A DNA stretch of 64,000 nt. It comes from Thomasclavelia sp047249845 (lineage in GTDB: Bacteria > Bacillota_I > Bacilli_A > Erysipelotrichales > Coprobacillaceae). The notes beneath the pieces were generated by a model, which saw nothing but the letters and a program-made list of their open reading frames with translations, was not told the DNA's origin and searched no databases. Of the stretch, positions 8,356 through 16,375 are shown piece after piece (position 1 is the first letter of the stretch; each line of letters opens with the position of its first letter). The translations under genes and the position numbers were made by a program. The stretch lies in contig NZ_JBKTWO010000007.1 of the NCBI RefSeq assembly GCF_047249845.1, forward strand, positions 21,615 through 85,614, written 5' to 3'.

Positions 8356-9180
8356 CTATATAACTTCAATTTTAACACCTGCTTTAAATGTGTTATATTT
8401 AACAGTGCTTAAAGCATCAATTAAATAGGTTCTAAAACTACTAGTGCCTTCATCACGATCTCTAATTTTTTGACTAGCGATTTCACCACAATAACCCATC
8501 AACGCAACAGTATAAGCAGTAGTTTCTAATGGTGAGCTTTGACCAACTGCTAAAAAAGCTCCAAGAATTGAAGTAAGCATACATCCAGTTCCTGTAATTT
8601 TAGACATTGTTTCACATCCATTATATATAGCATAGGCTTTATCTTTTGATGCAATAATGTCAATAGCTCCAGTAATGGCAATAATGGCCCCTGTTTTTTG
8701 ACTAAAATTTTTTGCAAATTTTATTACCTCATTAATATTATCTTTTGTAACAATGTCATTAATATTGGCATCAACTCCTTGGGTAGTGGACATATTTGTA
8801 GCTAATGCTTTTATTTCAGAAATGTTACCTCTAATTACATTAAATCTAACATTTTTTAATAATTTTTTAGCGGTATCAGTACGAAACCTGCTAGCTCCAG
8901 CACCGACTGGATCAAAAATAATAGGGTGATTTAACTGATTTGCTATCTTACCAGCTTTAATCATTGAAAAAATAGTTCGTTCATTTAAAGTACCAATATT
9001 GATTACTAATGAATTACAGATTGTTGTAATATCTTCTACTTCATTGATATCATCTGCCATAATAGGTCTCCCGTTAACTGCTAGAATAGCATTTGCACAA
9101 TCATTAACAGTAACGTAATTTGTAATACAATGAACTAATGGGTTTCTTATTTTTATTTCATTTAAAATATTTTCAAACAT
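8356..9180 (-). CDS. thiM: Hydroxyethylthiazole kinase
   Basis: About 274 residues. It starts MFENILNEIKIRNPLVHCITNYVT; the ATG after gtgagga was preferred to the GTG four codons earlier. Family motifs are NGRPIMADD, DPVGAGASRFRT, RGNISEIKAL and GTGCMLTSILGAFLAV with the catalytic Cys/Gly loop. It phosphorylates salvaged thiazole alcohol. It is the first gene behind the TPP riboswitch and its terminator. Confidence 0.96.
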   Translation of the reverse strand: MFENILNEIKIRNPLVHCITNYVTVNDCANAILAVNGRPIMADDINEVEDITTICNSLVINIGTLNERTIFSMIKAGKIANQLNHPIIFDPVGAGASRFRTDTAKKLLKNVRFNVIRGNISEIKALATNMSTTQGVDANINDIVTKDNINEVIKFAKNFSQKTGAIIAITGAIDIIASKDKAYAIYNGCETMSKITGTGCMLTSILGAFLAVGQSSPLETTAYTVALMGYCGEIASQKIRDRDEGTSSFRTYLIDALSTVKYNTFKAGVKIEVI

Positions 9181-9204
9181 TTTCTTCCTCACTTTCTTTT
9201 AAAC

Positions 9205-9236
9205 AAAAAGAGAATATGCCAAAGAAACATATTCTC
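9205..9236 (-). terminator. Riboswitch-controlled terminator before thiM
   Basis: On the minus strand gagaatatg/catattctc form a 9-bp stem with U-run, located between the TPP aptamer and the thiM ribosome site. This is the expected expression platform. Confidence 0.85.
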
Positions 9237-9248
9237 TATACTTTAATA

Positions 9249-9345
9249 AGCAGCTATGTTCCCTACGTTGGCATTATCCAAATCAGGTAATCGGTCGAAG
9301 TTCACAACTTCCTCTCAGCCTGTTTACAGACTCCCGTGATTTCTT
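9249..9345 (-). promoter_or_regulatory. TPP riboswitch (THI element)
   Basis: Read on the minus strand, the segment contains the hallmark blocks GGGAGTCTG, CAGGCTGAGAGGA, ACCTGATTTGGATAATGCC and ACGTAGGGAA in the correct order. Binding of thiamine pyrophosphate should favour the following terminator and shut off thiM-thiE-HAD-thiD. Confidence 0.96.
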
Positions 9346-9491
9346 TTATATCATAACACTATTAGAGTATTTGAGCAATATAAGTTATAAAATTGTAAAA
9401 TTTGCTGATAATGATAGAAAGAATTGAATTTTTAAATGTTATAGAGTATAATTAATAGGGTTTGCGATAAAACTCAGAACGGAGCGATAGA

Positions 9492-10910
9492 ATGAAAGAA
9501 AATTATGATGTTGTGGTTGTTGGTGCTGGTCCTGCAGGGATTATGGCATGCTACGAATTATATTTAAAACAACCAGAATTGAAAGTATTGCTTATAGATA
9601 AAGGGCAAGATGTTATGAATCGTCGTTGCCCAATTAAAGAAAAAAAAATCAAAACTTGTCCAATTATTAAAAATGGTGAACCTGGGTGTTTACCTGCTTG
9701 TTCAATTACTTCTGGTTTTGGAGGAGCAGGAGCTTATTCTGATGGGAAATTTAATATCACCAGTGAATTTGGTGGCTGGTTAACTGATTATTTATCTAAT
9801 GATGAAGTTGAAGATGTTATTAGTTATGTTGATAATTTATATTTAAAGCATGGAGCAACTAAAGATATTACTGATCCTACAACAGATAAAGTTAAGGATA
9901 TTGAACATCGTGGATATGCAGTTGGTTTAAAAATGCTAAGAGCTAAAGTAAGACATTTAGGAACTGAAGAAAACTTACGTATTATGACAGAAATGTCTAA
10001 TGAATTAAAACAGCATATTGATGTAGCATTTAGAACAGCGGTTAAAGAAGTTGTCGTGAAAGATGGACATGCTACAGGGATAGTTTTAGAAAATGGAAAT
10101 ATTATAAATGCTAAAAAAATTGTTTTGGCACCTGGAAGAGATGGCTCAGCTTGGTTAACAAAGGTACTTAAACAACATGGATTAGAATTGTATAATAATC
10201 AAGTTGATATTGGAGTACGAGTTGAAACAAGTAATATAGTAATGGAAGAAATTAATAATAATTTATATGAAGGAAAGTTTATTTACAATACTAGCGTTGG
10301 GACAAAAGTAAGAACTTTTTGTTCAAATCCTTCAGGACATGTAGTAATTGAAAATCATAGTGGTACTATGCTGGCAAATGGTCACGCGTTTCATGATCCT
10401 AAATTAGGTAGCAAAAATACTAATTTTGCTCTACTAGTATCACATACTTTTAGTGAACCGTTTAATCAGCCTAATGAGTTTGCTCATGAGGTAAGTCGTT
10501 TGGCTAATAAATTATCTAATGGTAGTGTGATTGTTCAAAGATATGGTGATATTAAAAGGGGACGTAGAACTACATATAAGCGTTTAAAAGAAGGATATAC
10601 AGTTCCTACATTAGCTGAGGCAGTTCCAGGTGATTTAGGACTGGTATTACCATATAATACGATGAAATCAATTATTGAGATGATCGAAGCATTAGATAAT
10701 GTTACACCAGGAATTGCTAATGAACATACTTTATTATATGGAGTTGAAGCTAAATTTTACTCTGCTCGTCCTAAGGTAAAAGAAGGCTTTGAGTGTGAAA
10801 TTGATGATTTATATGTAGCAGGTGATGGTGCTGGCTTAACTAGAGGGTTGGCGCAGGCTGGTGCAAACGGGATTATTGTTGCAAGACATATTATTGATTG
10901 TTTAAAATAG
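9492..10910 (+). CDS. FAD-dependent dehydrogenase (NAD(P)/FAD oxidoreductase)
   Basis: 472 residues. The N-terminal dinucleotide fold is YDVVVVGAGPAGIMACYEL; a second glycine-rich segment SGFGGAGAYSDGKFN follows at about residue 78. The C-terminal FAD contact is LYVAGDGAGLTRGLAQAGANGIIVA. A Cys cluster, RRCPIKEKKIKTCPIIKNGEPGCLPAC, is typical of this group of uncharacterised FAD-dependent proteins in Firmicutes. The physiological substrate is unknown. ATG follows ggagcgat. It stands alone. Confidence 0.9.
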   Translation: MKENYDVVVVGAGPAGIMACYELYLKQPELKVLLIDKGQDVMNRRCPIKEKKIKTCPIIKNGEPGCLPACSITSGFGGAGAYSDGKFNITSEFGGWLTDYLSNDEVEDVISYVDNLYLKHGATKDITDPTTDKVKDIEHRGYAVGLKMLRAKVRHLGTEENLRIMTEMSNELKQHIDVAFRTAVKEVVVKDGHATGIVLENGNIINAKKIVLAPGRDGSAWLTKVLKQHGLELYNNQVDIGVRVETSNIVMEEINNNLYEGKFIYNTSVGTKVRTFCSNPSGHVVIENHSGTMLANGHAFHDPKLGSKNTNFALLVSHTFSEPFNQPNEFAHEVSRLANKLSNGSVIVQRYGDIKRGRRTTYKRLKEGYTVPTLAEAVPGDLGLVLPYNTMKSIIEMIEALDNVTPGIANEHTLLYGVEAKFYSARPKVKEGFECEIDDLYVAGDGAGLTRGLAQAGANGIIVARHIIDCLK

Positions 10911-10960
10911 TAATTAATTTGTTATAATATAACTATAGCTATATATTTAAGTGATTGTTT

Positions 10961-11086
10961 GTGAAAGGAGAAAACGCTTTTGGTAAAGTAATTAATACTC
11001 CTAAAATTACTGCAGATAAGATTGAAATTAGTAATTATATTGATGTGATTTCTCCGACTTTAAAATCAGTTGATATCGATGTATAA
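10961..11086 (+). other. Short open frame, possible gene remnant
   Basis: A 41-codon frame from a GTG codes for a Lys/Ile-rich peptide (KGENAFGKVINTPKITADKI...). There is no ribosome site upstream of the GTG, and an AAAGGAG lies inside the frame. I cannot assign a family; it may be a fragment of an older gene. Confidence 0.25.
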
Positions 11087-11102
11087 TAGATGATTTATTT
11101 GT

Positions 11103-11137
11103 AAATAGGTTATATTTTATAACCTATTTTTATTTTT
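11103..11137 (+). terminator. Intrinsic terminator
   Basis: aaataggttata and tataacctattt form a 12-bp stem followed by a T-rich tract, just upstream of the metY promoter. Confidence 0.75.
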
Positions 11138-11140
11138 TTA

Positions 11141-11169
11141 TTGACGAGTAAATGATACTTTAGTATACT
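11141..11169 (+). promoter_or_regulatory. Sigma-A promoter of leader peptide/metY unit
   Basis: TTGACG at 11141-11146, 17-base spacer, TATACT at 11164-11169: a near-consensus vegetative promoter. Confidence 0.75.
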
Positions 11170-11206
11170 CTATTCATACTATAACAGTAGGTTAAGGAGG
11201 AGAAAG

Positions 11207-11275
11207 ATGGATTTTGAGCTTCTAGAACTACTTAGAAATAACTTCCGTAATGGACGAATGTATTGTTCTTTATAA
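11207..11275 (+). CDS. Candidate 22-residue regulatory leader peptide upstream of metY
   Basis: A 22-codon frame with its own excellent ribosome site (aaggagg, 7 bp spacing). It starts MDFELLELL and ends GRMYCSL. It lies between the promoter and the sulfhydrylase gene, which begins 38 bp after its stop. Met and Cys codons near the end, in front of a sulfur-amino-acid gene, suggest translational control by methionine/cysteine charging. No terminator hairpin is evident between it and metY, so ordinary transcription attenuation is not obvious. Confidence 0.5.
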   Translation: MDFELLELLRNNFRNGRMYCSL

Positions 11276-11313
11276 TCTATAAATAACAAACATTAAGAAA
11301 AGAGGGAAGAAAA

Positions 11314-12597
11314 ATGAGTAAAAAAAATTTAAGATTTGAAACAAAACAATTACATGTAGGTCAAGAAACAACTGATCCAACTGGGGCTAGAGCTGTACCA
11401 ATATATCAAACGGCAGCTTATGTTTTTGATAACTGTGACCATGCCGCTTCTCGGTTTGAATTAAGTGATGCCGGTAACATTTATGGACGCTTGACTAATC
11501 CAACTGAAGATATTTTTGAACAGAGAATAGCAGCATTAGAAGGTGGAGTAGCAGCTTTAGCTCTAGCATCAGGAGCAGCAGCAGTAACTTATGCAATTGA
11601 AAATATTACCCGATCAGGTGATCATATTATTGCATCTAAACAAATTTATGGAGGAACATATAATTTATTAGCACATACTCTAACTAATTATGGAGTTAGT
11701 ACAACATTTGTTGATGGTGATCAACCAGAGAATTTTAAAAATGCATTGCAAGAAAATACTAAAGCAATTTTTGTTGAATCATTAGGTAATCCTAATTCAA
11801 GTCTAATTGATGTTGAAGCAGTGAGTAAGATTGCTCATGAACATGGTATACCATTAATCGTTGATAATACATTTGGAACACCTTATTTATTCAGACCAAT
11901 TGAACATGGTGCTGACATTGTGATTCATTCTGCAACAAAATTTATTGGTGGACATGGAACAACTTTAGGTGGGGTAATTATTGATTCAGGTAACTTTGAT
12001 TGGACCGTTTCAGGAAAATTCCCGCAATTAAGTGAACCTGATCCTAGCTATCATGGAGCAGTATTTTCTAAGGTGGCAGGAGCAGCGGCATTTGTAACAA
12101 GAATTAGAGCAGTGGTTTTAAGAGATAAGGGTGCCAGTATATCTCCGTTTAATGCATTTCTATTATTGCAGGGATTAGAAACTTTGTCTTTAAGGGTTGA
12201 ACGGCATGTTGAAAATGCTTTAAAAGTTGTTAAATATTTAAATAAACATCCAAAGGTTGCTAAAGTCAACCATCCCTCACTAAATGACAGTATTTATAAT
12301 AACCTATATCAACAATATTTTCCAAATGATGCTGGTTCTATATTTACATTTGAAATAGCAGGTGATGAAGATGATGCGAAGAGGTTTATTGATAATTTAG
12401 AGATTTTTTCTCTTCTAGCAAATGTTGCAGATGCTAAATCATTAGTGATACATCCAGCATCAACTACTCATTCTCAAATGAACGAGACTGAGTTAAAGGA
12501 TTCAGGAATTAAGCCTAATACAATTAGATTATCGATTGGTTTAGAGCATATTGATGATTTGATAGAAGATATAGAAAATGCTTTTAATTATATATGA
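11314..12597 (+). CDS. metY: O-acetylhomoserine sulfhydrylase / PLP-dependent trans-sulfuration enzyme
   Basis: 427 residues of the Cys/Met metabolism PLP family. It begins RFETKQLHVGQETTDPTGARAVPIYQTAAYVF and has the NPT substrate loop GRLTNPTEDIFEQRIAALEGG. The PLP lysine is in HSATKFIGGHGTTLGG, and the C-terminal block is HPASTTHSQMNETELKDSGIKPNTIRLSIGLEH. The length and the insert around KFPQLSEPDPSYHG favour O-acetylhomoserine (thiol)-lyase, which makes homocysteine (or methionine) from O-acetylhomoserine and sulfide. It is behind a dedicated promoter and leader peptide. Confidence 0.93.
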   Translation: MSKKNLRFETKQLHVGQETTDPTGARAVPIYQTAAYVFDNCDHAASRFELSDAGNIYGRLTNPTEDIFEQRIAALEGGVAALALASGAAAVTYAIENITRSGDHIIASKQIYGGTYNLLAHTLTNYGVSTTFVDGDQPENFKNALQENTKAIFVESLGNPNSSLIDVEAVSKIAHEHGIPLIVDNTFGTPYLFRPIEHGADIVIHSATKFIGGHGTTLGGVIIDSGNFDWTVSGKFPQLSEPDPSYHGAVFSKVAGAAAFVTRIRAVVLRDKGASISPFNAFLLLQGLETLSLRVERHVENALKVVKYLNKHPKVAKVNHPSLNDSIYNNLYQQYFPNDAGSIFTFEIAGDEDDAKRFIDNLEIFSLLANVADAKSLVIHPASTTHSQMNETELKDSGIKPNTIRLSIGLEHIDDLIEDIENAFNYI

Positions 12598-12660
12598 TCA
12601 AGTGGTTGTGCTATCTATTATAAGAATTTATGAGGTATAATGAAGCTGAGGTGATACATA

Positions 12661-12906
12661 ATGAGTGAGCTTATAAAAATACCTTATGTTGGTAGAGCAA
12701 CAGAAGCATCGTTAAAATTGATTGGTTATAATACTTTAGAATCCTTAAAAGGTGCTGATCCAGAATTAATGTATAAAAAGGAAAGTGTAATAAGAAAAAA
12801 AAGTATCGATCGTTGTCAATTATATATGTACCGTATGATAGTATACTATGCAAATACTCCTAATCCTGATCCTGATAAATTAAAATGGTGGTATTGGAAA
12901 GATTGA
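12661..12906 (+). CDS. Helix-hairpin-helix protein (Cdd1/pathogenicity-locus type)
   Basis: 81 residues. The N-terminus LIKIPYVGRATEASLKLIGYNTLESLKGADPELMYKK is a helix-hairpin-helix unit of the kind seen in the small Cdd1-like family. The C-terminus is aromatic, NPDPDKLKWWYWKD, as is usual in that family. Its function is unknown; HhH units generally contact DNA non-specifically. Start ATG after gaggtga. Confidence 0.8.
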   Translation: MSELIKIPYVGRATEASLKLIGYNTLESLKGADPELMYKKESVIRKKSIDRCQLYMYRMIVYYANTPNPDPDKLKWWYWKD

Positions 12907-12924
12907 TATTGACAAGTATGATTA

Positions 12925-13205
12925 GATAAGTTAAGATTACAACGATAAATAAAGGCGATGAATAGAAGAGTAGTTGTATTTGCTGCATTTTAGAGAGTCT
13001 CGGTAGGTGGAAAGAGATAATGTGGAATATAATGAAGAAAGACTAGGAGCTGTATCTAGGATATTTGAATTGATTAGATAACGTAGGCCACGTTACAGGC
13101 AAAACTATTATTTGATAGTTGTTGAGGTTAATAAGGTGACTTATTAACGAATTAGGGTGGTACCACGATACTCTCGTCCCTTTAGCGGATGAGAGTTTTT
13201 TATAT
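12925..13205 (+). promoter_or_regulatory. T-box leader of lysS
   Basis: The T-box core gggtggtaccacg is at 13155-13167, followed by the terminator stem actctcgtcc/ggatgagagt and T6 at 13169-13204. Upstream, 12950-13110 folds into stem I-like segments and the acgtaggccacgtta stem. Uncharged tRNA, by position tRNA-Lys, would stabilise the antiterminator and let lysS be transcribed. I did not resolve the specifier codon. Confidence 0.92.
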
Positions 13206-13219
13206 TTTAGGAGGAAAAA

Positions 13220-14704
13220 ATGGAAGAAAGAAAGTTTAGCGAACAAGAGTTAGTTCGCCGTGAAAAATTACAAGAGCTAGTAGATAAGGGAATTGATCCT
13301 TTTGGACAACGGTTTGATGTTACTGCATATTCAAAAGAAATTAAGGAAACTTACGGTGATAAGACGCATGAAGAATTAGAAGAAATGGCTGTTGAGGTTA
13401 AAGTCGCTGGAAGAATTATGACAAAGCGTCGCAAAGGGAAAGTGTGCTTCATGCATATTCAAGATCGAGATGGTCAAATCCAGTTATATGTACGTAAGGA
13501 TGCAGTCGGTGAAGATGTTTATGAAATTATCAAAAAAGGTGATATTGGAGATATCGTTGGTGTAAAAGGAACCGTATTTATGACAAATACAGGGGAATGT
13601 TCTATTAAGGTTGAAGAGTATACTCATTTAACTAAGGCTTTACGTCCTTTACCAGAAAAATATCATGGATTAAGTGATGTTGAAGAACGTTATAGAAGAA
13701 GATATGTTGATTTAATCATGAATGAAGAAGCTCGTAAAATTGCTTTTGCAAGACCAAAAATAATTCGTTCTATTCAACATTATCTAGATAATCAAGGCTA
13801 TGTTGAGGTAGAAACACCTGTATTAAATCCAATTTTAGGTGGTGCCAGTGCGAGACCTTTTGTTACTCATCATAATGCTTTGGATATGAATTTTTATTTA
13901 CGTATTGCAACTGAATTAGGATTAAAGAGATTAATTATTGGTGGTATGGATGCGGTTTATGAAATTGGACGTTTATTCAGAAATGAAGGAATGGATAGAA
14001 CACATAATCCTGAATTTACAACAATTGAAGTTTATAAAGCCTTTAGTGACCTTGAAGGGATGATGGATTTAACTGAAGGAATTATTTCAAATGCAGCTAA
14101 TGAAGTTTGTGGTACATATGAGTTAGAATATAAGGGAAATAAGATTTCTTTAGCACCAGGATTTAAACGTATTTCAATGACAGATGCAATTAAAGAAAAA
14201 ACAGGAATTGATTTTGCTGATCAATTAAGCTTTGATGATGCTAAGAAATTAGCAGAAGAGCATCATATTGAGGTAGAACCTCATTTTGGCTATGGTCATA
14301 TTATCAATGAATTCTTTGAAAAATATGTTGAAGAAACAATTATTGAACCGACATTTGTCTATGGTCATCCAATTGAGATTTCACCACTGGCAAAGAAGAA
14401 TTTAGATGATCCACGTTTTACACAACGTTTTGAATTATTTATCTGTGGTAATGAATATGCTAATGCATTTACTGAATTAAATGATCCAATTGATCAATAT
14501 GAAAGATTTGCTAATCAATTGAAAGAAAAAGAATTAGGTAATGATGAAGCAAATGAAATGGATTTAGATTATGTAGAGGCTTTAGAATATGGTTTACCAC
14601 CAACAGGTGGTATGGGAATGGGTATTGATAGACTTGTTATGTTGTTAACTGGGCAAGAATCTATCCGTGAAGTGATTCTATTCCCGCACATGAAAAATAA
14701 ATAA
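13220..14704 (+). CDS. lysS: Lysyl-tRNA synthetase, class II (chimeric 3' end)
   Basis: 494 residues. The N-terminal OB-fold anticodon-binding domain is about residues 55-150 (VAGRIMTKRRKGKVCFMHIQDRDGQIQLYVRK). The class II core follows with motif 2 around YEIGRLFRNEGMDRTHNPEFTTIEVYKAF and motif 3 PPTGGMGMGIDRLVMLL. It charges tRNA-Lys. Expression is under the T-box. The last 150 bp (14555-14704) are duplicated at 15859-16008 with 15 synonymous differences. This indicates that an inserted element carries a replacement 3' end, so the gene is intact but its end was probably supplied by the element. Confidence 0.97.
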   Translation: MEERKFSEQELVRREKLQELVDKGIDPFGQRFDVTAYSKEIKETYGDKTHEELEEMAVEVKVAGRIMTKRRKGKVCFMHIQDRDGQIQLYVRKDAVGEDVYEIIKKGDIGDIVGVKGTVFMTNTGECSIKVEEYTHLTKALRPLPEKYHGLSDVEERYRRRYVDLIMNEEARKIAFARPKIIRSIQHYLDNQGYVEVETPVLNPILGGASARPFVTHHNALDMNFYLRIATELGLKRLIIGGMDAVYEIGRLFRNEGMDRTHNPEFTTIEVYKAFSDLEGMMDLTEGIISNAANEVCGTYELEYKGNKISLAPGFKRISMTDAIKEKTGIDFADQLSFDDAKKLAEEHHIEVEPHFGYGHIINEFFEKYVEETIIEPTFVYGHPIEISPLAKKNLDDPRFTQRFELFICGNEYANAFTELNDPIDQYERFANQLKEKELGNDEANEMDLDYVEALEYGLPPTGGMGMGIDRLVMLLTGQESIREVILFPHMKNK

Positions 14705-14711
14705 TTATTAT

Positions 14712-14746
14712 ACACAGTGTACTTTGTAAAATATACTGTGTTTTTT
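14712..14746 (+). terminator. Terminator after lysS
   Basis: acacagt and actgtgt arms followed by T6, 8 bp after the stop codon. Confidence 0.75.
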
Positions 14747-14935
14747 AATGATTTTTTGGTTAATATCAATTTTTTTAGACTAACATTTTAGAATAAGTAC
14801 TAAGGAGTTATGTGTATAAAACATACAATTATGAATATAATAAAATTATATTAACTACAACTTGATTATGGTGAAATGAATTGCTAAATATGATATAATA
14901 TTAATAGAAAATAAGCCTGAAAGGAGTGTCTTTGT

Positions 14936-15109
14936 ATGAGTGAAGAAACGAGAAAAATCATAGATGAAGTCAATGCGACAATGCGTCTTGAGGGTATGCC
15001 TTTGACGGCTGATGACTTAGAAATGCTTAGAAGATGCTTAGAAGGAGAATCAACTTTTGATTTTGAAAGACAACGCATTTTTAAGGAGATTGCTCTTTCA
15101 AATGGATAA
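14936..15109 (+). CDS. VbhA-like antitoxin of a Fic toxin
   Basis: 57 residues starting MSEETRKIIDEVNATMRLEG. The TMRLEG stretch (residues 15-20) fits the (S/T)xxxE(G/N) motif of the Fic inhibitory helix. In VbhA-type antitoxins that Glu blocks ATP positioning in the toxin active site. The rest, PLTADDLEMLRRCLEGES, matches the small VbhA family layout. Ribosome site aaggag 10 bp upstream. Its stop overlaps the start of the fic frame (ATGGATAA), the usual coupling of antitoxin and toxin. The antitoxin looks intact although its toxin gene is damaged. Confidence 0.85.
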   Translation: MSEETRKIIDEVNATMRLEGMPLTADDLEMLRRCLEGESTFDFERQRIFKEIALSNG

Positions 15110-15696
15110 ATATAAATATAGCTATGAGTACAGTTCTAACTACTGCTATCCAGGTTGTGATGTCTTAATTAATAAATTAAATATTAAAGATGAAACCTTT
15201 AAAAGCTATTCATAAATATTTGTTTCAAGACTTATATGATTGGGCAGGTAAAACGAGAACATCTAACATTGCAAAGAAGGATTTATTTTGTCTATCACAA
15301 TTTATAGATAGTTATGCAAGTGATGTGTTTGGTAAACTTAGAAACAAAAATTATATGATTAATTCTTCATTTGATACTTTAATTGACGGATTAACATCTT
15401 TATTTGGTGATATAAATGCTCTGCATCCATTTCGTGAGGGGAATGGTCGATCACAAAGGGAATTTATAAATATGATCGCAAGAATTAATGGATATGAACT
15501 TAGTTTTGTGAGTATAACTGCAGATGATATGATTGAAGCTAGTCATATGATAAATAATGGTCACGAAGAAATGATAAGAGTTTTATTTGAAAAGAATATT
15601 CATAAAATAGATTCTAGCAAGCAAATAGATTATATTGATAAGTATGTAAAAAATAGAATATTAAAAAAACAGCTGTTAACAGTGGTTTCAAAGTAA
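15102..15696 (+). pseudogene. Fic/DOC-family toxin, broken near the N-terminus
   Basis: The first frame (15102-15215) reads MDKYKYSYEYSSNYCYPG...NIKDE, the expected Fic start. It then runs into a stop just where the sequence jumps to KPLKAIHKYLFQDLYDWAGKTRTSNIAKKD in the next frame (15190-15696). About 30 residues normally lying between are missing, so a deletion with frameshift is likely. The downstream part keeps the catalytic motif HPFREGNGRSQ (HxFx(D/E)GNGRxxR), needed for AMPylation. An ATG at 15190 could give a truncated 168-residue Fic core, but no clear ribosome site precedes it. Fic toxins of this class modify cell targets such as gyrase and topoisomerase IV. Confidence 0.8.
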
Positions 15697-15858
15697 TATA
15701 TTGATTTAGTTAAAAGAGAATTAAACATTCATGGTGGACGCATAAATGGACACAGTTTATGTATTTTTATAGATTATTATATGTAAAATCTATATTTTAA
15801 GGGTATAAAAAGATACATAAATACATATAAAAACATGTGTTTTAAGTTGTGTCTAAAC

Positions 15859-16008
15859 GAAATGGATTTAGATTATGTAGAGGCATTAGAGTATGGACTA
15901 CCACCAACAGGTGGTATGGGAATGGGTATTGATCGACTTGTGATGTTATTAACTGGACAAGAATCGATCCGTGAAGTGATCCTTTTCCCTCATATGAAAA
16001 ACAAGTAA
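15859..16008 (+). pseudogene. Displaced 3' end of lysS (attachment-site remnant)
   Basis: 50 codons that reproduce the last residues of LysRS exactly, EMDLDYVEALEYG...FPHMKNK, without any start. DNA differs from 14555-14704 at 15 synonymous sites. Upstream homology stops sharply at 15859. It marks the junction of an element and is the left border of the larger element that follows. Confidence 0.85.
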
Positions 16009-16032
16009 GATAATTACAAGTGAATAGAGATT

Positions 16033-16080
16033 GAAAAAGCTCGTTATAATCGTATAAATTGCGATTTTACGGGCTTTTTG
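16033..16080 (+). terminator. Terminator after displaced lysS end
   Basis: aaaaagctcgt pairs with acgggcttttt across an AT-rich loop, ending in a T-run. It was probably the original lysS (or element-borne lysS) terminator. Confidence 0.6.
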
Positions 16081-16113
16081 CTTTGTGTGGGAAAGGAGTG
16101 ATTTCAAAAAGAA

Positions 16114-16133
16114 AACTGTCAAAAAACTGTCAA
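16114..16133 (+). repeat. Left integrase arm-type repeat
   Basis: Two ctgtcaa copies spaced 11 bp (16116 and 16127). The whole 20-bp block recurs with one change at 27318-27337. The geometry, 11-bp spaced direct repeats near both element ends, resembles the DR2 arm sites bound by the N-terminal domain of Tn916-type integrases. Confidence 0.65.
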
Positions 16134-16160
16134 GAATGTGAGGTGGGAAAATAAATAAAG

Positions 16161-16185
16161 ATTGTTGCCACAGTGTGGCAACAAT
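16161..16185. repeat. Perfect 11-bp inverted repeat near left element end
   Basis: attgttgccac and gtggcaacaat with a 3-base loop. It lies 28 bp inside the arm repeats and is not followed by a T-run, so it is not a plain terminator. It could be a protein-binding site or a single-strand hairpin used during transfer. The interval 16009-16375 contains no convincing gene; a further hairpin with mismatched ggctacc/ggtaacc arms lies at 16337-16362 and may terminate the XRE gene. Confidence 0.6.
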
Positions 16186-16375
16186 TCAAAACGATTAAAA
16201 CAAATAAAAAATTTTCTATTCACTGCGTGGGAAATTATGATGGAAAGAATATTGAACTCATTGAGTACAATATTAGAAAGTTTTTATATGTGAGTATAAG
16301 AGTACTGAGTAAAGCACTGACTAAAGTACGTACTAAAAAAGGCTACCTTATGGTAACCTTCAACCTATGTATTTG

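Larger units (their letters stand above)
14555..15858 (+). mobile_element. Small integrated segment in the lysS 3' end carrying VbhA/Fic
   Basis: The segment is bounded by an identical 26-bp direct repeat (14555-14580 and 15859-15884) formed by codons for EMDLDYVEA of lysS. It contains the replacement lysS 3' end, a terminator, a VbhA-type antitoxin and a broken fic gene. No integrase lies inside, so it is either a decayed integrative element or a passenger mobilised in trans, for example by the integrase at 20-21 kb. Beyond the core the two lysS ends differ only in third (or synonymous first) positions. Confidence 0.65.

Noticed and set aside
10961..11086. Short GTG frame as a real gene
   Set aside because: No ribosome site upstream, no recognisable family; listed only as a possible remnant.
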